64,000 nucleotides of DNA from Aliiglaciecola sp. CAU 1673 (GCF_029223185.1 NZ_JARHUG010000019.1:1-64000); one strand, 5' to 3'; positions 37,127-47,667 are shown, counted from the first letter of the stretch. Translations and numbers: made by a program. The notes: a model not told the origin generated them from the sequence alone.

Positions 37127-38497
37127 ATGCGTAGCCTGCCGCTTTTCTTACAACCCGTGGTGCAACTTACCGAACAGTTTGACAAGCTGATTGAGGGACG
37201 GCTATGGCTGAAGGTGCTGATTGCCTTGTTTCTTGGGGTGGTTTTCGGTGTGCTCCTGGGGCCGGATTTGGGCTGGGTATCCAGCAGTACGGTAAAGGTC
37301 ATCACCGCCTGGTTGGCCCTGCCCGGTCAGCTGTTTCTGGCCATTATCCAGATGATTGTGGTGCCTTTGGTATTGGCGTCTGTGGTGCGTGGTCTGGCGG
37401 CCAGCAACAACCCTGATGCGCTTAAGAAAAACGGTGTCATTGCCCTGCTCTTTATTTTCGGCTCTACTGCCGTGGCCGCCGCTATCGGCATTGTATTGGC
37501 CCTCAATATCCAGCCGGGCAGTTATATTGATGCCGGTATTTTGGCCGATGCCAAGGCGGCACCTTTAACCAGCGCCGTCGCCTCAGGGTTTCCGGGGTTG
37601 GCGGAGCTACCAGAAAAAGTCTCAGCGCTGGTACCTAAAAATCCACTGGCGTCGATGGCCTCCGGTGAAATGCTACAGGTAATCCTCTTTGCTGCGGTAT
37701 TAGGCGCCGCCCTTCTGTCTATTCCGGCCAAACAATCTAAGCCCTTGTTTGATCTGCTCGGTGCCCTGCAGGAAGTGAGTCTTAGGATTGTGTCATGGGC
37801 CATGATATTGGCGCCTTTGGCGGTATTTGGCCTGATCACCAAGTTGGTGGCCAATTTAGGCATAGAAGTCTTAGGCGGTATGCTGATTTATGTGGGTACC
37901 GTGGTGCTTGGGATAATTTTGGTAGGCATCTTGTATTTTGTGGTGGCCAAACTCACCTGGCATGGCGCATTGAAAGATTTTGTCGCCCATACCCGTGAAC
38001 TCTTGCTGTTGGCATTTTCCACCAGTAGTAGCGCTGCGGTTATGCCAATCACTTTGGATGTCACCGAAAACAAGCTGGGCATCAAGCCGGATATTGCCCG
38101 CTTTCTGGTGCCCCTTGGCGCCACCATCAATATGACCGGCACCGCCATGTACCAAGGGGTGGCCACGGTGTTTCTGGCCCAGGTGTTTGGCGTGGATTTA
38201 AGCCTGACCAGTTACCTGTTTATTGTGACCATGGCGGTGGCGGCCTCTATCGGTTCACCGGCTACTCCAGGCGCCGGCATTATAATCTTAAGTATGGTGC
38301 TTGAAGGCGTGGGTATTCCGGCGGCGGGGATCGCTTTGATCCTCGGCGTAGATCGCATCCTGGATATGTGCCGTACTGCGGTCAATGTGCTGGGCGACGT
38401 GGTGTCTTGCACCACGGTCCAGTATTTTACCGGCGGTAAGCAGGAGACGGCGCTGCCGGTAGTAACCGAACCCGCGCCGCCTAAGACTTGGTATTAA
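37127..38497 (+). CDS. Dicarboxylate/amino-acid:cation symporter (DAACS)
   Basis: 456 residues with about eight to ten membrane segments and two re-entrant loops. The Ser-rich loop [10 protein letters not shown] and [10 protein letters not shown] of the GltP/DctA family are present. It imports acidic amino acids or dicarboxylates with Na+ or H+. AAGGGA precedes the ATG. Its stop overlaps the convergent ygiQ stop by 3 bases. Confidence 0.9.
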   Translation: MRSLPLFLQPVVQLTEQFDKLIEGRLWLKVLIALFLGVVFGVLLGPDLGWVSSSTVKVITAWLALPGQLFLAIIQMIVVPLVLASVVRGLAASNNPDALKKNGVIALLFIFGSTAVAAAIGIVLALNIQPGSYIDAGILADAKAAPLTSAVASGFPGLAELPEKVSALVPKNPLASMASGEMLQVILFAAVLGAALLSIPAKQSKPLFDLLGALQEVSLRIVSWAMILAPLAVFGLITKLVANLGIEVLGGMLIYVGTVVLGIILVGILYFVVAKLTWHGALKDFVAHTRELLLLAFSTSSSAAVMPITLDVTENKLGIKPDIARFLVPLGATINMTGTAMYQGVATVFLAQVFGVDLSLTSYLFIVTMAVAASIGSPATPGAGIIILSMVLEGVGIPAAGIALILGVDRILDMCRTAVNVLGDVVSCTTVQYFTGGKQETALPVVTEPAPPKTWY

Positions 38498-40869
38498 GCC
38501 GGTCGGCGCTGCGTTCCTTCCCGGGTTTTCTTTTTCTGTTTGCCAGCGCCTTTATGTGACGACTTGCCTTTTGTTACCGCCGGCTGTTTTTTGTTCTCGG
38601 CCCTATCAACGGCTTTAGGCTTGTCTTTGTTGGCATCAACCTGCCCTTTTTCACGGCGCTCAGCCTTGCCCTTTTGGCTTTTGGTCTCCTTATCTTTCCA
38701 CTGTGGCTTTGGCGGCAAGCCGGTGTGTTTAGTCAGGGCTTTTTCGCCTTGTCTGGCTCTGGGCGCTTTTTGACGGCGCTCTTCGGCAGATTCAGGCGGC
38801 ACCAGATGCTGCGGACCACGGCCAATCAAATCTTCGCGGCCCATTTTGATCAGCGCTTCGCGGATTTGTGCGAAGTTTTTCGGGTCATGGTAGCGCAGCA
38901 TGGCTTTATGCAGACGGCGGTGGATTTCGCCCTTGGCTGAAAATACCTCTTCGCTGTCTTTACTGACCTTACGCAACGAATTCACACCTGTATGGTACAT
39001 GGTGGTGGCACTTGCCATGGGCGAGGGATAGAAGTTTTGCACCTGATCCAATCTGAAGCGGTTTTCCTTCAACCAAATGGCCAGGGACAGCATATCTTCG
39101 TCGGTCGTACCGGGGTGTGAGGCAATAAAATAGGGAATTAAATACTGCTTCTTACCCGCTTCCTGCGAGTATTTATCGAATAGCTCCTTAAAGCGGTAGT
39201 AACTGCCCATACCGGGCTTCATCATCTTGGACAACGGGCCGTCTTCGGTATGCTCAGGGGCAATCTTTAAATAGCCGCCCACATGGTGCAGGGCCAGCTC
39301 TTTCACATAGTTGGGATCTTCGACCGCCAAATCGTAGCGCACACCGGAGGCAATCAGGATCTTCTTCACGCCGGGTAATTCACGGGCGCGGCGATACAGG
39401 TTGATAGTCGGCGTATGGTCGGTATCCATATGGGCACAGATAGACGGGTATACGCAGGAAGGCCTGCGACAGGTGGCTTCGGCCTTGGGGCTTTTACAGC
39501 GCAGGCGATACATATTGGCGGTAGGGCCACCAAGATCGGAGATCACCCCGGTAAAACCCGGGACTTTGTCGCGAATATCTTCTATCTCGCGAATGATACT
39601 GTCTTCTGAACGGCTTTGGATGATGCGCCCTTCATGCTCGGTGATGGAGCAGAACGAACAGCCGCCATAGCAGCCACGCATAATATTGATGGAGAAGCGG
39701 ATCATCTCATAGGCTGGGATCTTGGCATCGCCATACACCGGGTGCGGTACCCGCTGGTAAGGCAAATCGAATACCGCATCCATTTCTTCGGTTTCCAGCG
39801 GCATGGCCGGTGGGTTGATCCAGATATGACGGTCGCCATGGCGCTGCATCAGCGCACGGGCACAACCGGGGTTGGTTTCCTGGTGCAATATACGCGAGGC
39901 ATGGGCGTACAGCACCTTGTTGTCTTTCACCACCTCAAAGGCCGGCAGCTTTACATAGACATTTTCCCAGGGCTTACGACGGTTATCGTCCTGGGACTTG
40001 GCTTTAGGCTGGTAGGCCTGAACAACCACGGGTTTGGCTTCTGTTGCCGATTCGGCCGCGCTCACATCCTTGGATGTATCGCAGTCGGTTTCCACCTGAT
40101 AAGGGTTACGAATGGGCTCTATTTTGCCGGGCGTATCCAAATGGGTAGAATCCACGCCCTGCCAGTTCTCTAAGGCCTGCTTAACAATAATGGCGGTACC
40201 GCGCACTTCCCGGATATCGGCAATATTCTCCCCCGCCGCCAGGCGGTGAGTCACTTCAATCAGAGGCCGCTCGGCATTGCCATACATCAGCATATCGGCC
40301 TTGGCGTCAAATAGCACCGAACGCTTGATGGTTTCTGACCAGTAATCGTAATGGGCAATACGGCGCAAACTGGCTTCGATACCGCCGATAATAATGGGCA
40401 CGTCTTTATAAGCCTCGCGGCAGCGCTGGGAATACACGGTAACTGCCCGATCCGGACGTTTTCCACCCACATCGCCTGGTGTATAGGCATCATCGTGGCG
40501 TAGTTTTTTATCCGCCGTATAGCGGTTGATCATGGAATCCATATTGCCGGCGGTGACACCGAAATACAGATTCGGCTTGCCTAGTGCCATAAAGGCATCT
40601 TTGCTGCGCCAGTCTGGCTGAGCAATGATGCCAACGCGAAAACCGTGGGATTCAAGCACCCGGCCAATCACCGCCATACCAAAACTGGGATGATCCACAT
40701 AGGCATCGCCGGTAACCAGGATAATGTCGCAGCTGTCCCAACCCAACTCATCCATCTCGGCGCGGCTCATGGGCAAAAACGGTGCTGTTCCATAGCAATG
40801 GGCCCAATATTTGGGGTAGGAAAACAGCGAGCGTTCGGCTTTGATGGTGGCTTGCATAGTCGGAGGCAT
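38494..40869 (-). CDS. ygiQ: YgiQ-family radical SAM protein
   Basis: About 791 residues. The N-terminus matches E. coli YgiQ (S-Y-P-K-Y-W-A, then [18 protein letters not shown]). The radical SAM cluster is in [10 protein letters not shown]. The final 100 residues are a Lys-rich tail. Function is unknown, although the family is common. Two starts are possible, ATG 40869 and ATG 40857; neither is ideally spaced from AGGA. Confidence 0.9.
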   Translation of the reverse strand: MPPTMQATIKAERSLFSYPKYWAHCYGTAPFLPMSRAEMDELGWDSCDIILVTGDAYVDHPSFGMAVIGRVLESHGFRVGIIAQPDWRSKDAFMALGKPNLYFGVTAGNMDSMINRYTADKKLRHDDAYTPGDVGGKRPDRAVTVYSQRCREAYKDVPIIIGGIEASLRRIAHYDYWSETIKRSVLFDAKADMLMYGNAERPLIEVTHRLAAGENIADIREVRGTAIIVKQALENWQGVDSTHLDTPGKIEPIRNPYQVETDCDTSKDVSAAESATEAKPVVVQAYQPKAKSQDDNRRKPWENVYVKLPAFEVVKDNKVLYAHASRILHQETNPGCARALMQRHGDRHIWINPPAMPLETEEMDAVFDLPYQRVPHPVYGDAKIPAYEMIRFSINIMRGCYGGCSFCSITEHEGRIIQSRSEDSIIREIEDIRDKVPGFTGVISDLGGPTANMYRLRCKSPKAEATCRRPSCVYPSICAHMDTDHTPTINLYRRARELPGVKKILIASGVRYDLAVEDPNYVKELALHHVGGYLKIAPEHTEDGPLSKMMKPGMGSYYRFKELFDKYSQEAGKKQYLIPYFIASHPGTTDEDMLSLAIWLKENRFRLDQVQNFYPSPMASATTMYHTGVNSLRKVSKDSEEVFSAKGEIHRRLHKAMLRYHDPKNFAQIREALIKMGREDLIGRGPQHLVPPESAEERRQKAPRARQGEKALTKHTGLPPKPQWKDKETKSQKGKAERREKGQVDANKDKPKAVDRAENKKQPAVTKGKSSHKGAGKQKKKTREGTQRRPA

Positions 40870-41033
40870 TATCCTGCTGGTTAAAAAAAGCGCAGTATTA
40901 TATCGTAAACGCAATCGTGCGGCAGAATTATTTAAACCCAGTGATGCTCTGCATCTTCGAATCTGGCGAGTTTCTGCTAGACTACGCGGCTAGCATTTTT
41001 CCCGGCCCGGCCGGTCTATTCAAAGGTTAACCT

Positions 41034-41594
41034 ATGAGCAAGCGCTTTATTACCGCACAGCAGTTGCTGGAAGACTCCTTCCGCTTGGCGGCCAAAGTCT
41101 ATGAAGACGGCCTGCGTCCCCATTTTATTGTCGGCATCTGGCGTGGCGGCGCTCCTATTGGCATCGCCGTACAGGAATATTTCGATTTTAAAGGGGTGGA
41201 AACCGATCATATCGCGGTGCGTACTTCGTCTTATTACGGCATCAATCAACAATCCAAGGAAATAAAAGTGCATGGCCTGCATTACCTGATTGAAAATGCC
41301 AATGCCGAAGACAGCCTGCTGATTGTGGATGACGTATTTGACTCGGGTCGCAGTGTGGAAGCGTTAATCGCACAGATCCAAAAGTTGTCCCGTCGCAATA
41401 TGCCCCACGATATCCGTATTGCCTGTCCCTGGTACAAGCCCAAAAACAACAAAACCAATCTGGTGCCCGATTATTTTGTGCATGAAAGCGATGAGTGGCT
41501 GGTGTTCCCCCATGAGATCTCCGGACTCACCCCGGAAGAATTAGCCGAGGGTAAAACCGATTTGGCCAATGTGCAGCATCTGCTGACTAAGTAA
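41034..41594 (+). CDS. Type I phosphoribosyltransferase
   Basis: 186 residues with the PRPP-binding motif L-L-I-V-D-D-V-F-D-S-G-R-S and the early loop V-G-I-W-R-G-G-A-P-I-G. This resembles hypoxanthine/xanthine phosphoribosyltransferases of purine salvage, with the exact base unknown. A strong hairpin at 41628-41667 follows. Confidence 0.85.
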   Translation: MSKRFITAQQLLEDSFRLAAKVYEDGLRPHFIVGIWRGGAPIGIAVQEYFDFKGVETDHIAVRTSSYYGINQQSKEIKVHGLHYLIENANAEDSLLIVDDVFDSGRSVEALIAQIQKLSRRNMPHDIRIACPWYKPKNNKTNLVPDYFVHESDEWLVFPHEISGLTPEELAEGKTDLANVQHLLTK

Positions 41595-41627
41595 ATCTAA
41601 CTCTAAACGCTACAATTCTGTCTCTTA

Positions 41628-41667
41628 TATACAAGTCCCCGCTAATTGCCTGACGGGGACTTGTATA
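41628..41667 (+). terminator. Hairpin after the phosphoribosyltransferase gene
   Basis: A perfect 14-bp inverted repeat, TATACAAGTCCCCG (41628-41641) and CGGGGACTTGTATA (41654-41667), has a 12-base loop. No T-run follows. Confidence 0.5.
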
Positions 41668-41833
41668 GTTCGACAAAACCAAACTCCTTTTTAGCTCATT
41701 CTTCCGCTTTAGATGGTTATGCCCCGCTTTACGCTGTGAGGAAATACATCACATGTTCCTGCTTTCGCGCTTTGTGGTGTGCAGCAGACAGGGGTTCTAT
41801 AGTTAAAACAATGCGACCAAATTGCGACAGCCA

Positions 41834-42583
41834 ATGCGTTTGTTTCTGTTGGTGATACTGATATTGGGCGGGAAAGCCGTGGCCAATACCGGATGTGATA
41901 ACAGCCTTAATCCGTCTTCTCAGTTGACGCCGTTTCAACTGGTTACCGAAGTCTGGCCACCTTATCAGCGCCTGGATAAGGATGGTCAAATCCGAGGCGT
42001 GGCCGCGGATCAAATCCGCCAGGTATTCGCCATCTTGGGGCTGAAGTTCAGGCCAGCCATTATGCCCTGGGCCAGAGCCTATCAAACGGCGCTGGAAACT
42101 CCCAATACCCTGATATTCTCCATATCAAGAACAGATGAGAGAGAGGACAGCTTTCACTGGATCCATAAAGTAGGCAGTGAGCGGGTATATCTGCTGGCGC
42201 TGGCCGAACGCCGAGAGATAGTGCTGAAATCGGAATCTGATATTGCCCTGCATACCTTGATACTGAAGCGTAACGAAGCGAGTAACCAATACTTTCTCGA
42301 TCTTGGCATGGTAGAAGGCGTCAATATTCTCTATGTAAACGACTCGGCCCAGGCTTTGAATATGTTGTTAAAAAAGCGCGGTGATATTTATCCTATTACC
42401 GGATCAGGTTTTATCGCCACGTTGGAAAGCACGGATCTGAGTGCATCCAGTTTCGATTTTCGCAAAGAGATGGAAAATCTCCATGTAGATCTCTATTTGG
42501 CGGCCAGCGCACACACGGATCCCGACCTGCTAGCCGAGCTGAGCCATGCCTTTCGCTGCACCTTCCATTTGCCGCCCTTGTAG
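41834..42583 (+). CDS. Family 3 substrate-binding-like periplasmic protein
   Basis: 249 residues: signal peptide ending A-V-A, then a SBP_bac_3 domain (Q-L-V-T-E-V-W-P-P-Y-Q near the start; I-M-P-W-A-R-A-Y; S-I-S-R-T-D-E-R). It is an orphan, since no ABC transporter permease or ATPase is adjacent. Such orphans may feed a distant transporter or a sensor. ATG 41834 is used; the frame start at 41822 is TTG. Confidence 0.75.
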   Translation: MRLFLLVILILGGKAVANTGCDNSLNPSSQLTPFQLVTEVWPPYQRLDKDGQIRGVAADQIRQVFAILGLKFRPAIMPWARAYQTALETPNTLIFSISRTDEREDSFHWIHKVGSERVYLLALAERREIVLKSESDIALHTLILKRNEASNQYFLDLGMVEGVNILYVNDSAQALNMLLKKRGDIYPITGSGFIATLESTDLSASSFDFRKEMENLHVDLYLAASAHTDPDLLAELSHAFRCTFHLPPL

Positions 42584-42719
42584 GGTCAGACCATAACCCC
42601 ACGAGGATGTTAATGCTTACTGGACTTTCGTTCGTTTTTTCGATCTGATCGCCAACTGTATTGGCAGGAATGGCTATGGGCAAGGCGAAGAAGACAATAT
42701 CCAGCTGCGCGAATTACCA

Positions 42720-43138
42720 TCAGGCGATAGTTTTCACATAACTCCACTCACTGCTACGCCCGTCCAGCTCGGTAAGGCCGGTTCGTCTGCCTGTGGCGTC
42801 AAGGTTATAGGCATAGCGGCTTAGCAGATTGCCGTCGGCATCCCTGGTACTGACGTCCGTGACCCGATTCAGGCTGTCATAGTTGTACTCAGCCACCAAG
42901 CCATTGGGGTAATGGATATGGGTTTGGTTACCCCCCGCGTCATAGTCGAAGCGGGTAGTCTGGCTTTGATGGTCGGTGACCGCTATCAGGCGATTTAGCG
43001 AGTCATAGGTGTATAACTCGGTGCGGCTATCGCCGTTAGCATAAGTGGTGGTCAAGCTGGTCTTATTGCCTGCGCCGTCGTAGCCATATTCCAGTACCGT
43101 GCCGTCCGGTTGGGTCTTCTTAGTCAGGCGGTTGCGGG
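42720..43138 (-). pseudogene. Displaced RHS-core fragment (cassette A)
   Basis: About 140 codons of YD-repeat sequence (N-R-L-T-K-K-T-Q-P-D-G... to S-S-E-W-S-Y) almost identical to part of the large RHS gene, lacking start, tip and immunity gene. It starts at the same junction as cassettes B and C and carries the same boundary element. Near 42740 an apparent one-base loss relative to Y-D-E-x-Y-R-L in the other copies causes a stop. It is a decayed cassette at the far end of the array. Confidence 0.8.
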
Positions 43139-43161
43139 CAAATTTTTAAAGAGCAATTATC
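43139..43161 (-). repeat. Cassette boundary element A, boxA-like
   Basis: On the minus strand this reads GATAATTGCTCTTTAAAA then ATTTG. The inner TTGCTCTTTAAAAATTTG closely resembles the rrn boxA antitermination signal (TGCTCTTTAACAATTTA in E. coli). It joins cassette A at the exact point where RHS homology begins. It differs by one base from element B and matches element C. Confidence 0.75.
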
Positions 43162-43298
43162 AGCTGCGATTAAAAAACAGGCTAACACAGAGTTTTGAAC
43201 ACCCTCACTTGGGGATTTAGGCCCATTGTATGAGTACAAACTAGTGTCTCTCAAATCAATTTGATGCGTATTAATTCATGCTTTAAATTAAAAAAGAG

Positions 43299-43559
43299 CT
43301 AAAATGCATCATTCTCATGAAGACCTTCAATTTTAGGATAGTTTCCCTTGCTCACAACCTCATCAATAATCGCTCGACCTTCTTCCGTATCAAGCAAAAT
43401 GTTTTCACCAATCATAAATATCGCCAACAATGGATTGCTCTTAAGCTCACGAATATCAATAGATGAATACAATTCAACACGCCCATTTTCAAACCTTCGA
43501 TTAATAACTATCAATTGTTTCTCTTTGTCGATCTCTACAATATGCACAAAACTATTCAT
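43299..43559 (-). CDS. Predicted immunity protein of cassette B
   Basis: 86 residues with no signal peptide or recognised domain, acidic and AT-rich. Its ATG lies two bases after the stop of the Cys-rich RHS tip, the usual place for a cognate immunity gene. The frame start at 43565 is TTG, so ATG 43559 is preferred. Function is inferred from position only. Confidence 0.6.
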   Translation of the reverse strand: MNSFVHIVEIDKEKQLIVINRRFENGRVELYSSIDIRELKSNPLLAIFMIGENILLDTEEGRAIIDEVVSKGNYPKIEGLHENDAF

Positions 43560-43561
43560 TA

Positions 43562-45100
43562 TCAATTACTCCAAGTATCAAGCGGGGGACTTGGTTTACC
43601 AGCTAAGCAAGCCGCATACCTATCAGAAGCGGATCTAAAACAACGAGCAGCCGCACGTTTTCCTCGAACTCTTGAAATTCCATTGCAAGTCGATACATCA
43701 ATCTTATATTGTTCTTCGCATAAGTCGTCACAGTCACTACTTTCACTATCAAAGAATAAGCTACAAAAAGTCTTCTTAGCCGACTCAGACAGACTGGAAT
43801 ATATTTCTCGCACGCCACTTCTAGTGGATGAATAAATCGCATTTCTGTCTAGACTTATATTTACTTGCGAGTGGACTGAAACAGCAAGTAGCCCAATAAT
43901 ACTTGCAGAAGTCATTTGTTGATTAATTGTTACGTTACCAGAGGGATCGGTGCTATTCACTGGGTCGGCATGAGTGTATAGATACTTATTCAACGAAATA
44001 GGCAGACAAATTTTTCCTTGCCACTCATCCATTTGCGTAAACCGCCCAACACCCTGATCATAATAACGGGCCCGCAGATAGTAGTTATCTAACTCAGGAT
44101 CGTATTGCTCGCCGGTATACAGATATTGGTTGTCTGTCTCGCCTACCTTTCCTAACAGTTCACCAAAAGCCTCATAGTCATAACTGTCAGTCAACTGGCC
44201 GGTGCTATCGGACAGGTCCCTGGTAGTGCCGAGAGAGTCATAGTGATAGAAGCGCCAATCCCCATCCGTTTCCTGGGCAATCAAATCATCGCCATAGAGA
44301 TAAACTTTGAGCAGTGTATTGGCGCTATCCATCTCTCCAATCACCTGGGCATAGTCGCGGTTGCTATCCACCACATAGCGGGTTTTAACGCCGTTTAAGG
44401 ATTTAGCGATACGGATACCGTCAGGGTTGTACTGGTAGCTGAGGCTATTAGTGCCATCACTAAAGCCGGTCAGCTTGTGCTGGGCGTTATAGCTGTAGGT
44501 TTGGGTGGTTGTGCCGTCTGCCTGCTCCAGCAGATTTCCTTGTGCATCAAAGTCGTAGACAGTTTCCAAACCGTCTTCTGTTGAAGATATCAGCCTGTCG
44601 TTATCGTCATAAACATATTCGGTGACGATGCCATTTACTGTGCGCTGGGTACGGTTACCAACGTTGTCGTAGCTGTAGTTGCTGCTGTGGTCACCGTTGA
44701 TTGGATCAGCGATAACCTCATCGGTTAAACGATAAAGCTCATCGTAATTCCATTCACTGCTGCGCCCGTCCAACTCATTGAGGCCGATTCGTCTGCCTGT
44801 GGCGTCAAGGTTATAGGCATATCGACTTAGCAGATTGCCGTCGGCATCTTTGGTAACAACTGACGTTACCCGATTCAGGCTGTTATAGCTGTACTCGGCC
44901 ACCAGGCCGTTGGGGTAGTGGATATGGGTTTGGTTACCCACCGCGTCATAGTCGAAGCGGGTGGTCTGGTTCTGATAATCGGTGACAGCTATCAGGCGAT
45001 TTAGCGAGTCATAGGCGTACAGTTCGGTGCGGCTGTCGCCGTTGCCATAAGTGGTAGTCAGGCTGGTTTTATTGCCTGCACCGTCATAGCCGTATTCCAA
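43562..45100 (-). CDS. Displaced RHS core with Cys-rich tip (cassette B)
   Basis: The RHS core reaches from about 45144 to D-P-S-G near 43939 and is then followed by a tip of about 125 residues with six cysteines (C-S-L-F, D-C-D-D-L-C, S-T-C-N, R-C-F, A-A-C-L-A-G). The listed start is a TTG inside the homologous region; an in-frame TAA lies in the boundary element upstream, so the cassette has no proper start. It is probably a silent donor for recombination with the full-length gene. The tip resembles small Cys-rich RHS tips, with no activity assigned. Confidence 0.7.
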   Translation of the reverse strand: MEYGYDGAGNKTSLTTTYGNGDSRTELYAYDSLNRLIAVTDYQNQTTRFDYDAVGNQTHIHYPNGLVAEYSYNSLNRVTSVVTKDADGNLLSRYAYNLDATGRRIGLNELDGRSSEWNYDELYRLTDEVIADPINGDHSSNYSYDNVGNRTQRTVNGIVTEYVYDDNDRLISSTEDGLETVYDFDAQGNLLEQADGTTTQTYSYNAQHKLTGFSDGTNSLSYQYNPDGIRIAKSLNGVKTRYVVDSNRDYAQVIGEMDSANTLLKVYLYGDDLIAQETDGDWRFYHYDSLGTTRDLSDSTGQLTDSYDYEAFGELLGKVGETDNQYLYTGEQYDPELDNYYLRARYYDQGVGRFTQMDEWQGKICLPISLNKYLYTHADPVNSTDPSGNVTINQQMTSASIIGLLAVSVHSQVNISLDRNAIYSSTRSGVREIYSSLSESAKKTFCSLFFDSESSDCDDLCEEQYKIDVSTCNGISRVRGKRAAARCFRSASDRYAACLAGKPSPPLDTWSN

Positions 45101-45144
45101 AACAGTCCCATCCGGCTGGGTTTCCTTAGTCAGGCGGTTGCGGG

Positions 45145-45167
45145 CAAATTTTTAAAGAGCGATTATC
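45145..45167 (-). repeat. Cassette boundary element B, boxA-like
   Basis: This is the same 23-bp element as A and C, with one change (plus strand GAGCGATTATC instead of GAGCAATTATC). It lies 42 bases after the stop of cassette C's immunity gene and directly before the RHS homology of cassette B. Confidence 0.75.
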
Positions 45168-45208
45168 CGCCGGTTTACGCTTTTACAGCCTTATTGTCTT
45201 AAATAACA

Positions 45209-45964
45209 TTAAAAGCATTTTCCTTTTTTACAATAATCATTCCATAACCGCTCACTTGCATCTTTCAAACTTTCTCCAGGATTTGGTGTCAACATTTTTT
45301 TATGAAATTCAAAGTGCTCTTCGAACGAGGTTTCCCAATGTATCGAACGTAATGACTTCTCAGTTACTATGCTTAGAGATGTTTCAGAACCGAAGAAATA
45401 TAGTTGAGATAAACCAGTTAATAAGTATAAGTATATATATCGATCATCAACATCAAATGGCCCCCAACCTTTTACAGGTTTTGCTTTGGACCAAAATCCC
45501 AGAACGGGTGATACAAACGATGAATTTTCAAATAGCTTTTTAAAGGGAATTTTGTCTAATCGGATTTTAATCAGTGGAGAAGCCATTGAATACAGCTCTT
45601 TATTTTTCAAATCCGAAGAATGAGTGCTGAATGAAAAATTAGCCCAAAACTCATAAAGACCGACATCTGCGATTTCCGGTCTTAAAAAGTTTCTCCTGCC
45701 TTCATTATAAATATACTTTTCAACAACCCTAACCCACTCTGGGATATGACTTTTGTCCAAATCACCTAACCAATTTCTTTTATACCCAGGCAGAGCTATA
45801 TACTCGGAGTTTTTCAGAATTGGTTTAAGAACCTCGTTAAATACTACATTTTGGTTTTTATATTCACCTTCTTCATTTAATTCACATAATGTATCAAGCA
45901 TTAGAACACGGTGATCGACAACAGACTTTTTCACCAACTCAATGTAGATCTCACGCTTATTCAT
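45209..45964 (-). CDS. Predicted immunity protein of cassette C
   Basis: 251 residues with no recognised domain (M-N-K-R-E-I-Y-I-E-L-V; later W-A-N-F-S-F-S-T-H-S). It has no signal peptide, so it is cytoplasmic. Its ATG overlaps the tip stop by eight bases. AT-rich, unlike the flanking core. Immunity function is inferred from position. Confidence 0.6.
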   Translation of the reverse strand: MNKREIYIELVKKSVVDHRVLMLDTLCELNEEGEYKNQNVVFNEVLKPILKNSEYIALPGYKRNWLGDLDKSHIPEWVRVVEKYIYNEGRRNFLRPEIADVGLYEFWANFSFSTHSSDLKNKELYSMASPLIKIRLDKIPFKKLFENSSFVSPVLGFWSKAKPVKGWGPFDVDDRYIYLYLLTGLSQLYFFGSETSLSIVTEKSLRSIHWETSFEEHFEFHKKMLTPNPGESLKDASERLWNDYCKKGKCF

Positions 45965-47633
45965 TGAACACCTTCTTAAGTATCGGATACATCGGCTTAT
46001 ACCCTTTTGAGCCAATACATGCCGTATCAAAAGCCTGCGTAGTTAACATTAGTAACTCTATGGCTTTTGCTCGCTCAGTTAAATTTAGATTATTAAATTG
46101 CTTAGCATTATCCCCTTTGATTCCGTTAAATCTTAATATCTTCTTTAATACACTGTGAAATCTTAGGTGAATAGCCCCGGCAATTGCGGCATACTCTATT
46201 TGCCTTTTGGCTCCTCCCATAAATTTAGGGAAAGTATGATGCAATTGCTGACCTAGTTTTCTACCGCTTTTAGACATAGTACTGCACAAGTTACTTACGT
46301 AATGATTGAACCTCACAGCTGCTCTTTTAGCACCAGATCTTGAAGCATACGAAAAACCTTGAAATGAGACCCTATTCAAATTCAATAGAGTTAATCTGAC
46401 TTTTCCAGCAACTGACTCGAGACCTATGTAGGAATATCCGCTAGGGTCTTTGTGGTTTATTGAATCTGCAGCACCATATAGATATTTGTGTAAAGTAGCA
46501 GGTTTGCATGCTCTACCCTGATAAGTATCCATCTGCGTAAACCGCCCAACACCCTTATCATAGTAACGAGCACGCAGATAATAGTTATCCAGTTCTGGAT
46601 CAAGTTGTTCGCCGGTATACAGATATTGGTTGTCTGTCTCACCTTCCCTGCCTAGCAGCTCCCCAAAAGCCTCATAGTCATAACTATCCGTTAGCTGTCC
46701 GGTGTTATCCGATAAATCCCGTGTCGTTCCCAGTGAGTCGTAATGATAGAAGCGCCAGTTATCGTCGCTTTCCTGTGCGATCAAGTCCATGCCATATAAG
46801 TAGGCTTTAAGCACAGTATCGCTGCTATCTACCTCTGCCACTACCTGGGCATAGTCGCGGTTACTATCGACCACATAGCGGGTCTTAACAGCGTTTAGGG
46901 TTTTGGCAATACGAATGCCGTCGGTATTGTATTGGTAGCTGAGGCTATTAGTGCCATCACTAAAACCGGTCAGCTTGTGCTGGGCGTTATAGCTGTAGGT
47001 TTGGGCGGTGCTACCATCATTTTCTTCTAGCAGGTTGCCCTGCTGGTCATACTCAAAGCTGGTTTCCAAGCCATCTTCTGTTGAAGATATCAGCCTGTCG
47101 TTATCATCATAGATATAATCGGTGACGATACCATTAACGGTGCGCTGGGTACGGTTACCAACGTTGTCGTAGCTGTAGTTGCTGCTGTGGTCACCGTTGA
47201 TTGGATCAGCGATAACCTCATCGGTTAAACGATAAAGCTCATCGTAATTCCATTCACTGCTGCGCCCGTCCAACTCATTGAGGCCGATTCGTCTGCCTGT
47301 GGCGTCAAGGTTATAGGCATAGCGACTTAGCAGATTGCCGTCGGCATCTTTGGTAACAACTGACGTGACCCGATTTAAGCTGTCATAGTTGTACTCGGCC
47401 ACCAGGCCATTGGGGTAATGGATATGGGTTTGGTTACCCACCGCATCATAGTCGAAGCTAGTGGTCTGGCTTTGATGGTCGGTGACCGCTACCAGTCGAT
47501 TCAGTGAGTCATAGGCGTATAACTCGGTTCGGCTATCGCCGTTGGCATAAGTGGTAGTCAAGCTGGTCTTATTGCCCGCCGCATCGTAGCCGTAGTCCAG
47601 CACAGTCCCATCCGGCTGAGTCTCCTTTTGCAA
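45957..47633 (-). CDS. Displaced RHS core with HNH-like nuclease tip (cassette C)
   Basis: An RHS core (about 47644 to the D-P-S-G near 46440) is followed by a 160-residue tip. The tip contains Q-L-H-H-T-F-P-K-F-M-G-G and I-H-L-R-F-H-S-V-L, a paired-histidine motif typical of HNH/endonuclease VII-like toxin tips. There is no proper start: the listed one is TTG and the boundary element contributes an in-frame stop. It is probably a silent donor cassette. Confidence 0.72.
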   Translation of the reverse strand: MQKETQPDGTVLDYGYDAAGNKTSLTTTYANGDSRTELYAYDSLNRLVAVTDHQSQTTSFDYDAVGNQTHIHYPNGLVAEYNYDSLNRVTSVVTKDADGNLLSRYAYNLDATGRRIGLNELDGRSSEWNYDELYRLTDEVIADPINGDHSSNYSYDNVGNRTQRTVNGIVTDYIYDDNDRLISSTEDGLETSFEYDQQGNLLEENDGSTAQTYSYNAQHKLTGFSDGTNSLSYQYNTDGIRIAKTLNAVKTRYVVDSNRDYAQVVAEVDSSDTVLKAYLYGMDLIAQESDDNWRFYHYDSLGTTRDLSDNTGQLTDSYDYEAFGELLGREGETDNQYLYTGEQLDPELDNYYLRARYYDKGVGRFTQMDTYQGRACKPATLHKYLYGAADSINHKDPSGYSYIGLESVAGKVRLTLLNLNRVSFQGFSYASRSGAKRAAVRFNHYVSNLCSTMSKSGRKLGQQLHHTFPKFMGGAKRQIEYAAIAGAIHLRFHSVLKKILRFNGIKGDNAKQFNNLNLTERAKAIELLMLTTQAFDTACIGSKGYKPMYPILKKVFNE

Positions 47634-47644
47634 GCGGTTGCCGC

Positions 47645-47667
47645 CAAATTTTTAAAGAGCAATTATC
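47645..47667 (-). repeat. Cassette boundary element C, boxA-like
   Basis: The 23 bases are identical to element A and lie 55 bases after the stop of the DUF4304-like gene and directly before the RHS homology of cassette C. The next plus-strand bases (CGGTTGCCGC) differ slightly from A and B (CGGTTGCGGG). Confidence 0.75.
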
